This document shows, piece after piece, positions 50,601 to 61,000 of a stretch of DNA of 64,000 nt; position 1 is the first letter of the stretch, and each line of letters opens with the position of its first letter. The notes beneath the pieces were generated by a model. The model worked only from the letters and a program-made list of their open reading frames with translations. It had not been told where the DNA came from and ran no database searches. This stretch comes from Sarcocystis neurona. Its lineage: Eukaryota; Apicomplexa; Conoidasida; Eucoccidiorida; Sarcocystidae. The stretch covers positions 3,046,724 through 3,110,723 of the forward strand of contig KL647300.1 in NCBI GenBank assembly GCA_000727475.1. The letters run 5' to 3'. Made by a program: the position numbers and the translations under genes.

Positions 50601-51215
50601 CATCCGGCGACAGTAGTCCTTCTTCAGCTTGAAGAAAGACCGCAAGACTCACTTTCTTCAGCAGCTGCGTTTGTCCTTCAGCAGTTGCTTCTGTTCTTCA
50701 GCAGCTGCTTTTCTTCGGCAGCTGCATTTCCCGTGCGTCTTCCTGTGTTGCTGCTGCCAACACGCGTTCTCCACGTCCCGCTATTTTGTGGTGCTGCCGC
50801 GCTATCTTCAGTTGCCGGTGCGGCAGCCCGACCGGGACTATTTTCCTACTTCCACCGCAGGGGCTCTCCTACCTCTGTGGCTGCTGCTGCTTTTCCTGCT
50901 GCAGATTCAGCGGCTACGCAGCTGCTTTGCCAACGGCTGCTGCTGGTCTGTCGCCTCCTGCTGTGCTACCCCCTCATCAGCTGCTGCTGCTGCTGGTCTG
51001 TCGCCAGCTGCTGCAGCCCTCTCACCTGCTACAGCTGCTTCCGCCTCGTCAGGTGCTGCAGTGCCTGTGTCTAGACTCTTGCATCTTGCGGTGTCCGTCT
51101 GCTGCTGGTGCTCCTGCTTTTTCGGCTGCTGCTGCAGCTCAGCCCTGGCGAGGAGGCTGCTTCTACAGCAGCCGCCGGTAGCTGCTTCTTTCTCTTTCTG
51201 CTGTTGCGGGACCAT
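47612..51215 (-). CDS. Candidate multi-exon Ala/Glu/Gln-rich gene on the minus strand
   Basis: Several minus-strand pieces have the composition of Eimeria low-complexity proteins. 51215-50907 starts MVPQQQKEKEAATGG right after an acceptor-like ATTCACAG. 50652-50311 and 50341-50033 are Ala/Glu-rich. 48570-48223 reads EEEKHERSYVRWEEENR before a GTATGT site. 47947-47612 ends in a basic tail (RKKLAKAPPAAKGQRRHELP). I could not join them. The + strand is open over much of the same DNA (49500-50522, 50629-51471, 47893-48765) but gives Leu/Phe/Cys-rich products, as antisense of such a gene would. 48000-48765 on + could alternatively be a membrane protein. No family recognised on either strand. Confidence 0.28.
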
Positions 51216-51419
51216 CTGTGAATCTTTACAAAGTTGCTGCGTCTATGCAAAGGGGCACTACATCAAGCGGCACATGGCGTGGGTAGCAGATGCCCTTCTC
51301 TCGTCGGGACACCGGCCCGGCAATGCTGCAAATATTGGAGTTGCATGCAAAAAACAAGATATGCTACTTGGCTTCTTCATGTGCCTCATGCCTCGGTCGT
51401 TATACGCAGCTATGCGGAC

Positions 51420-51625
51420 ACATATATATGTATATATATATGCTATGCATATAATATATATATATGTATGAGTAAGCGTATATATAATATGTGTTATGCA
51501 TGTATATACATATATATGTACATGTGAAGGTACACAAATATATATATATATATACATATATAATATCGGTTATGCACATATATATATGTATATATACATA
51601 TACACGTATATGAATGTGTCTGTGT
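51420..51625. repeat. (TA)n/TATATG microsatellite cluster
   Basis: Several TATATATA runs separated by TGTATG and ACATATATG words. It lies just upstream of the proposed start of the TMEM65-GAF gene and so may be near its promoter. Confidence 0.8.
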
Positions 51626-51907
51626 ATACATACGCGTGCGTGTACGTCCACCGAGGCCAAGATATACATATGTGAAGGATTTTTAAGCGTCCCTGTGTAG
51701 ATTTATATGTGTGGGCAAGTCCGACTGTATGTTTGTCGATATATAAATCCCTGGCCTTAGAGCTGTCTCCCCTTGCATATCTTATTCGTATAAATGTGTA
51801 GACAAAGCTGGTGGACAAATCACCGGTGGTAGACGCGTGAAGAGAGACACACATATTCTTCGTGTCTCCGTGTACCCCTGCTGCTGGGTCTGTGTCTTGA
51901 TTTCCCC

Positions 51908-54900
51908 ATGGCAGAGACACGTGGATTTGTGAGAGGCTCCCTGCTGCGGCTGCTGCTGCAGCAGTACGTTCCCCGTGCGGCTGCTGCTGTTCGTCTCGCG
52001 GCGGGTGGTGCGCACCTCTTCTGGCTGCAGCTGCAGCCTGCTGCGCCACTCTCTCTGCATGCGCTGTTGACTCCCGTTTCCACTGCCTCCCTGGGAAGCT
52101 CTGTAGCTATTGCTGCATGTCTGCTTCATGGCAGACCCTCGGCTGGTCCTTTACACGTTGCGTTCTCTCCTGCTATTGCAGTGGGGGAGCTGTCGCGTCC
52201 TCCTGCTGCTGTCTCCATGTGTATGCCTGCCCCTTCTCCGCTGACTTCCTGCACCTTTGCTGCTTCTACGACAGCCGCGGCTGTTCCCGCTGCAGGCCGG
52301 ACTGCTAGTCGGACTTTCACGTTCCGTGCTGCTCCTGTATTTCTTCACCAAGCTCCTGCTGTTTCTTCTTCATCTTCGTCTTCTGGTGCAAGTCCTGCTG
52401 CGCGTCTTCGACGTGCTTCTGCTTCTGGCTGCTCGGACGCTGTTGCGTCGCCTGGCGCTGCTTCTTCTTCTTTGTGCTCGTCCACAGAGGCTGCAGCGGG
52501 TTCGGCCTTCCCCACTCCTGTTGCTGCTGCAGCAGCTGCTGCACCTGCTTCACCGTCCTCACCGCCTTCTCGGTCGGGCGTCGCTGGAGCTGCTCCTCCA
52601 GCAGTAGTTGCTGCTGCTTCTTCGGCAGCATTTGCCTCTGCCGGCGCGCGTGGCCCGTATCGGAGCGCCTTTGTTGGGACGCCTGCTGCTGCGGTCGAAG
52701 CTGCTGCTGCCTTAGCTGCCTCGTACCTGCTCCCTGGCCGCAGGAGGAAGCCGTGGCCCGCTGCTGCGCCCCATGTGCTGCAGAGACATGCTGCCTTCAG
52801 GCCGTCCGGCGGGAGATTTACAGCGGGACGATACGCTGCTGGCGTCCGCGCTCCAGGACGCTACGTAGTTGGGAGACAAGCAGCGGCTGCTGCTCTTTTA
52901 CGTCGGGCTGCTGCTTCCTCGGCAGCAGCAGCGACTGCTGCTCCTGCTGCGACTCCTGCTGCTCGATCTCCTCTGCAGGTGACTGGTGCTGCAGCTACCC
53001 ATCCCCCTCCCGCCGGTGCCGCTTCCGCTGCCGTTGCAGAGACACCTGCAGCTGCGACTAGTGGAGCCGGCAGATTGGCTGCCGACACAAAGAAACAGCA
53101 GAGGGCCAGCGCAGGGGGGGGCAGCACGGCAGGAGCAGCGGCAGAAGAGGGCGCAGCAAAGGAGGAGGAAACGCCGGAGAGCAGGACAGCAGCAGTCAAA
53201 GAAGAGCGACGCGGAAGCCGAGTCGACAGCAACGATGACGTTGAGGAGGAAGAGCGGGAGGAGGAAGAAAAGACGGCAGCTGGAGCAGGTGGACAAGGTG
53301 CAGCAACAGGAGCAGCAGCAAGAGTGAAAACGACAGCAGCAGCAAAGTCTGCGACACTCGGTGTTGAGACCGCGGAGGAAGAAGACGCAGCAGCAGCAGG
53401 AGCTCCGGTTGTTGCAGCAGCAGCAGCTGAGCGAGAAGAGGGACGGAGGAGAGCAGGTGGTGGAATTCAAGGAGCAGCAGCGGGAAGAAAAGGACGACGG
53501 GAGACGACGAGACGGGAAGGAGAAGACCTGGCAGATGGTGCTGCTGCTGGGACTGCTGGAAGGGAGACGCAACAGCAGCGGGGACAAGAGGAGAAGCAGC
53601 AACTGGCAAAGACGAATAAGCAGCAGCAGGAGGAGAGGGCAAAGCAGCAGCGGGAGAAGGAGGAGGAGCAGCAGCAGGAGAACGAGATTAAAGAAGAAAA
53701 AGCTGCAGGAGGAAGGATAACAGCAGATGCGATCGAGCCATTAGCAACTGCTCTTCCGGAAGCTCCTATGAGAAAGAAAAGAAGAGAATCTGGTGCAAGC
53801 AATACGAAGATTGGCCGAAAAGTCAGAAGAAGAAGAATGGCCAGTCTCCCGTGGAAGGTGTGGGGTCACGTCTTCGCTTTTGCTGCTCTCCCGATGATAG
53901 GCTTCGGCGTGATGGATCAGTTTATAATGCTTCGGCTGGGAGATGTAAGGTGCAGCAACAGCAGCAACAGCAGAAACGTCGGCGACTTTCTCCTGTTGAC
54001 GCACTCATATATATATATATGTATATGCGCCTACGCATGCTGCAGACCCGCCACATAGACATGCGTATGTATACAGTCGACCACTGAGCAGCAGCAGCGG
54101 CAGAAGAAAAAAGAAGAAGAGACCTCAGCCAGCACGCCGTTCATTGCTCTCGAGAAATAGAGAGACACACAGAGGCAGACATCCGTGGATAGCGTTACAT
54201 ATATATATATATAGATATGCCTAGTCGGTAGACAAAAGCGGTAACAGCAGCAGCAGCAGAAGAGACGGTTTAGGGAGCTCCCAGTTTGCCTTCGAAAGAG
54301 AGGAAGAGAGACACGCGTGTGTGTTGTTATCTACACATACGTTCATCTGTAGACAAATGGCTGTCATCAACGAGCCTTCTCGAAGATACCCGGGGCTTGT
54401 GCTGCTGCAGCAGGATCTAAGGGGGAGCTTTTTGCATGCGTGGTTGTGGAGGAACTAGAGAAATTTACAATTCATGAACGAAAAAGTCCTGCTGTTACGT
54501 ATGTGATGCCCACGCGGATGTGTGCGGGCTCGCACCATCCGAGGTGAACGCGTGCAGGTGGGTGTAGTTGAAGGAAAACGAGAGAAGCGTCTGCACCCGT
54601 TTCAATATGAGAGCGTTGCTGCGCTACAAGAGAGGGCAGCAGAATTCTCCGCTGCTGAGGCTGTGACTGCTGCAGCTGCTGCTTTGCACACGACAACGAC
54701 TGTTTCGATGTGCGACGTCTCCCCTGGGTTGCTGCTGTTTTGCTGTCGGTGCTGCTGCCTCGCTGCGTCGCCCCGGGATGCTGCTGCTGCTGTCTCTCCT
54801 CTCTGCTGCGCTGCCTTTTCTGCTGCTGCTGCTGGTCCCTTTCTGCTTGTCCTTTCTGCTGCGTTGCTTTTCTTCTTCTGCTGCTACTGCTGGTTCCTTG

Positions 54901-57900
54901 CCGCTGCTGCTGCTGCGTCTCGTCCTACTTCTCGTCGTCGGTGTGTCCTTCCTGCTCTGCATGTCTCCCGCAGCAGCCTCCGCGGCTGTTTCCCCTCCGC
55001 TGCTGGGGTTGCTGCTTCCACTGCTTCTGCTTGTTTCTGAGAACTTGTTCTTTTTCTGCGTGCGCGCATGACTGCCCTTCCTTTCTGCCGCTACGTATCT
55101 GCTGCTGCTGCAGTTCATCGATACCACCATCGGCGTGGCGCTGGGAGTCACGACCCTGGCTGCTGCTGCTGTGGGGCAGCTATGTAGCGACACGGCCGGC
55201 GTCTTATTCGGAACAAGTATAGAATCCATGGCAAATAAATGTGGCCTGCCTCCTCCCGTCCTTGATATTTATCAAAGGACCTCACCTTCTTTCAGGTACC
55301 ACTTCCGTCTTCTACTGCCATCTGCGAAGTCAAGACGAAACTTCTCTGTAGGCGGTAGAGATTCTCTGCGGTCTGCTGTGTATGAATATATATATATATA
55401 TGTATAAGTGGACGTGGGTGGAGGGACGCTATGGACCGACGCCGTTCTTTGCGGGACGTGTGTTCGTATGTTTGTATGTGTGCTGGTACGTACACATATA
55501 TATATATATATATGTGTACATGTATATACAGATGTACATGTATACAGGATGTATGTATGAATATGTATGTCTACGTATATGTATATATATAAATATAAAT
55601 ATATATATATATGTATATGTATATGAATTTGTGTCCTTATGTATGTATGTATATATATATGTATGCCCGTGTACACGGTTGTACGTCTATACATATATTT
55701 AACTGTTTATCTGTATGTCTGCATATATCCACATATATATATGATTGTATGTATGTATGTGCGCGTGTACTTACATATGTACATATATATGATGGATGGT
55801 TGTATGTATGTGTATACACATGGATGTACATATGTAAATTTATATATATATATATATGTATATGTGTATATGTGTATACCTGTGTATCTGTAATTCTGTA
55901 CGCACGTGTATATATACGTAGATGTACATTATATATATATATATATGGGGGTGTATGTTTGGACGGATCTACGCCTATACGTATATATATGTGCTGGCAT
56001 GTTTGTACGTCCGTATATCCACCGTGTGTATGACTGAGGCACTCATATACGTGTCTTTTCATGTGTGTATACATAGATGTTTATATAGAGGAAAATAACG
56101 GAAGCCAGACGCCTGTATGTATTCCTGTATAAATGCGCAGCTCTTCGATTCATAAGGAGGAGAGAGATGCAGGTAACTGTGCCCATCTACACATATACAT
56201 CTATATCTATACACATACATGTATATATATATCTTTATCTGTCTATCTATCTACCTGTCAATAAATACATATATATATATATATGTCTGTATCGTTATCT
56301 ATCCGTCTATCTGTATGTATATATATAGGCAGACAGAGGTGTCTATGAGTTTACAAATTTATAGATGAAGATACACGTGTGTGTGCGTTTGTATGTACCG
56401 GTATATAGGAGAAGACAGAGAGACGGACGGAAGTGAGAGAGCAGAGTTCTCTCCCTTTTCCACAGCTGCATGCAGACACGTGCAGGAGAGAAGTTTTCAC
56501 CTCGGCAACGTGCTGTCGTTCAAAACCGCACTTTTTTGCGTCTCGCGTCCTTCCACGGAGTTCCGTTTTATCGATCTGCAGCGCATGCAGGAAGCCCGGG
56601 AGGGTTCTCACTGTGTCTTCCCTTCTGTGTGCAAAATTGGCTGCTGCTTGCCGGCAACCCTGCAGCAGCAGAAGGTGCTCGTGTCTTCTTCCCAGTTCAA
56701 ACTACGGTCTAGTTTTTCTGCCGTTGTCGTATTGCTGCTGCAACTAGTGTTGCTGCTGCTGCGACTAGTGTTGCTGCTGCTGCGACTAGTGTTGCTACTG
56801 CTGCTGCTGCGAGTAGTGTTGTTAGTGCTGCTGCTGCGACTGCTGTTGCTGCTGCTGGTGCCGCGACCAGTGTTGCTGCTGCTGCTGCCGCGACCAGTGT
56901 TGCTGCTCCTGCTGTGGCTGCGACTAGTCTTGCTGCAGCTGCTGTCCCTGGTGTTGCGGCTGCCAGTGTTGCTGCTGCAAGTGTTGCTGCTGCTGCTGCT
57001 TCGCGGCCCCGCCTTGCTGCCGCTGCTGCTTCGCGGCCCCGCCTTGCTGCCGCTGCTTTGTCGCCCCGCCCCGCCTTGCTGCCGCTGCTCTGTGGCCCCG
57101 CCTTGCTGTTGCGGGTGTTCCGGCAGTCTCTGCGTTCTCCGTGTGCGTCCTGCTGCTTCTTGGGCGTCCGTCTCCATCGCCGTGTCTCTCGTCTCGTCTC
57201 TCCGTCTTGCGCTCTTCTCCTTTTTTCCTCTTCCGTTTCTCGCTTCTCTCTTCTGTGTCTCCGCGATGCATCGCGCCGGGTCGTTGACTGCCTTCTTTTT
57301 TCTCTGCAGAAGTTGTCGCTTTCGTCCTCCTCTTAACGCCCCTGCAAAACGACTTCCCCTTTCCCCAGAACCTGAAGCGTGTATCCCTGGAGCATAAGTA
57401 CTACCATATAAACGTACCTCTCTATACACGCTAGGGCATTATATATATATATGCGTTTATGTCCACCTATACATATATATATATGACCTTTTGTCGATAT
57501 ACGTGCATGTGATTGTCTATATGTAAGTGCGTATGTGTGTATCTATCTGTCTGTCTATGTATATATCTATATATGTATATATAACGTGAGGCATGCCTGT
57601 ATGTTTCTACTTGGACGTATGAAAAAACATATATGTACATAAATATGTGCATATATAGACCTGTGTGTATCTACATATATATACAAATATATTCTAATTC
57701 CCATATATATATATATGAATATATACATCTGAGTGTGCGTATATATGTATATACATATATATATATATTTGTAAATGTGTGAGTTGCTGGATGTCTTCGT
57801 AAGTGTGTATGTGTGTGTGTGTAGAGGAAACAGGAGGGCCTGCTATATCTTGTCTTTCTCTGTCGCGATATATGTGGGTATGCGTATGTGGACAGACTTC

Positions 57901-57993
57901 GTTCCCTTCTTTGTTATTTCTCTTTAAATAGATGTATCTGTGCGTGGCAACTCATCTTGAGAGAACTACTGCTGCTTGGCCTGCGGCTTCGCC

Positions 57994-58027
<34 letters not shown>

Positions 58028-61000
58028 TTGCTGCTGCTGCAGAGCTGCTCGCACGTTGGGAGGCGTCTGCGGCATTGCGTTCGGCTGCGTGCTCGGCATG
58101 TCGCAGCTGCTGTGTATGGACCTGGATCGTTCAGACCGTCTCAAACATCTACGCAAGGTTAGATTAAACAAATTGACCTTCTACGTTTACCTCAAAAAAG
58201 TGCTGCTGCTTGGGCGTCGACTTTTTCTTCTTGGCACCTTCTGCATCTATTTTGACACATACAGACACACAGAGAGGCGGTTTTATCGCAGGAGCCCCAC
58301 CATAGATAAATACGAACGGGCACGTGCGCGTCAACAACAACGTATATGTACATATCGAATATATTCAATATATATATATGTACACTCATATATTCTACAT
58401 ATATATATTCTCTCTATATATATATACATATATATTTTATATATATATATATAAATGTATGTATGCGTGTACGTATGTATGTGCTTGGGTGTACGTATGT
58501 AGCAATGCATCTATGTATGCACCTGTGTGTATGTGTGTATGTACCTATGTATGTATGTACGTTCGTGTATATATGCATGTGTGTACTTGTGTATACGTAT
58601 CTATGTATATACTTTCGCGTATGTACCTATGTATACGCTTTTGTGTATGTATGTATATATGCATATATATGTATACACATGGAGGATGGATGGACGTATG
58701 GATGTACGTGTATTCGTGTATGTACGTTTAGGTATGGATAAATGGATATACCTGGCTGTTTATATATGCGCGTAGGTCTCTCTCTCTGCATGCGTGGGTA
58801 TCCGTGTGTGAAGGATCTCTTTTGTATGAAGTTGTACATGTGTGGATGCATGGGTCTGGGCCCTCTACATGCGGCTGGGGAAACGGGGACGTGTGTGCGT
58901 ATGTGTGCTTGCATGCGGGTGTCTTTGCATGCGGACAAATTTGCAGAAGTGCACGGGCCCGAATTTATTTGTACGCAAGACTTACTCGGCTCTCGATGGC
59001 CTTGCATGCGCGCCCGTGAACGTGTTTGCTTCATACACATGTAGAGAGAGAGACGGAGATAACTATATATATATACACGTTAACACATATATATACATAT
59101 GTGCGGCTTGGGTGACTACGTACGTATACATGTTATACATAAGTATAGGTCTATGCATGTATTATATATTTCCTATACCTATCTATCTACATGTACATAT
59201 ATATATATATCTGCGAACAAGGCCGTCTGTTGTTTGTTTGACATTGCTATTTTTAATGCACTTCTTTGTCTTTCGGTTTTCGTGGTGGTGCTGCTGCTGC
59301 ATTCGTGTCCCTGCGGATGCTGCAGCTGCCGCTGTGTGGCCAAGTCTTGCTGCTGCGGTCACCTTGACGACCCTGGCAAGCCTACGAAGATTACAGGGCT
59401 GCTGCGGTCGTCTACCTCGTGTTTGTGCTGTTGTGCTTTGCTGCCGCTCTTGTTCCTGCTGCTGCTGCGGTTCTGCATTGCTGCTGCTGCTATTGCTGCT
59501 GCTGTTGCTGCAGCTGGACAAGGTCTTTGAGAATGTTGTCGCCGACGCTCCCCGTCTTTTTCAGTGCGAACGAGTGAGGTTCCCTCTCTCTGCAGCAGCA
59601 AATTCTTCGATGAGACAGTTACCGCACGTCTTTCTGTTTTTTTTTCAAAGCCTTCCTCCTTGATCCTTCCTGTCCCCAACGTGGAACAGCGTCTCGTGGA
59701 TCGCGATCGCTACTGCCGTGTTTGCCCCTCCTTTTTGCTGCTGCGGGTTCTCGGTTCTTCATTGCATTCTCTCTCCTTCTTCTTTGTCAGCAGCAACAAC
59801 ACCATTGCTGCTTTTGTTCTCTTATCGTCCTGAGCCAAGAAACATTCTCTTTCAGCTGCCCGCTACTTGTGCTGCTCCCCGATATCGCTACTGCTGCTGG
59901 TGCTGTCGCATCAGCTGTTGCTACCCGAGGATGCTACTGGCGCTGGTGCTGCTACCACAGTCTGCTGCTGCTGCTGCTACCGCAGTATGCTGCTGCTGCA
60001 TGCTGCTGCTGCAGTTGCATCAGCTGCTGCTTCCCAAGGCCGCTACTGCTGCTGGTGCTGCTCTCGGAGTCTGCTGTTGCTGCTGCCACATGCTGCTGCA
60101 ACCCGAGGTTGCTCTTGCTGTTGGCGCTGCTACCACCGTGCGGTGCTGCTGTTGCCGCCTGCTGCTGCTGTCGCATGCTGCTGCTGCCGGAGGCTGCTAT
60201 TGCTGCTGGTGCTGCTACCGCCGTGTGCTGCTGCTGTCGCCACCTGCTGCTGCTACCCGACGCTGCTGCTGCTGCTTTTATGCCCCGTCGCAGTGCTTCG
60301 GGTGTGGGACTAGCGAGATGCTACCCCCGCAGCAGACATATGTGTCTGTGATCGAACAGCGTCGCTTGTGCTTCCTCCCTGCTTTCTTGCTATTTTCCTG
60401 CCATCTTCTTCATCTGCGCGTCGCCTCTCGTCTTCCTTCGAAGATCCTTGTCTCCTAGCGTCCTGCGCTTTCTCCGTTGAACTTTCCCGTCTCTTCGGCG
60501 GGAGCTTCTCCACGCGGCTGCTCTTCTCCCCCGTGTGTTTCACTTGCTGCTTCTGCTTGCTTGCCTTTCTGTTTTCTCTGATATAACTGCCGGGTGTTCT
60601 TCTTTCCATCTGTTGCTGTCTCCGTGGGTTTTCTTCGTCTTCTTCTCCCCCTTCGTGGATTTCCTCTCTCTGTGTCTCATTCTCCGCTTCTTCCATCTCT
60701 TCTCCTTTCTCTGTCTCGTCTCCCTTCCCTGCCTTCTTTTATTGGCCTAAATTTCTGTTCTCTTCACGTTTGTGGGGTAACCGGGGGCGTGTCTCTGCTG
60801 CTGGTGACGGCCTCTGCTGCGCGGCGTCCTGCGGCTGCTTCTTTTTTCTCTCTGTACGACGCTTCTGCGCGTCTCTCTACGGGGCTTCCGTGCTGCTGTT
60901 GGTGTGACTTTTTCCTCTCATTTCTTCGCTGAGTCGCTTTCTTCTCTTCTTCCAAACGACGCTCTCTCTTCTCAGGAGAAGACGTGGGCCCCTTCTCCGT

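Noticed and set aside
54522..55040. 172-codon frame on + rich in Ala/Cys/Leu
   Set aside because: Lies wholly in the first intron of the TMEM65-GAF gene between two phase-matched exons and consists of CTG-type repeats.
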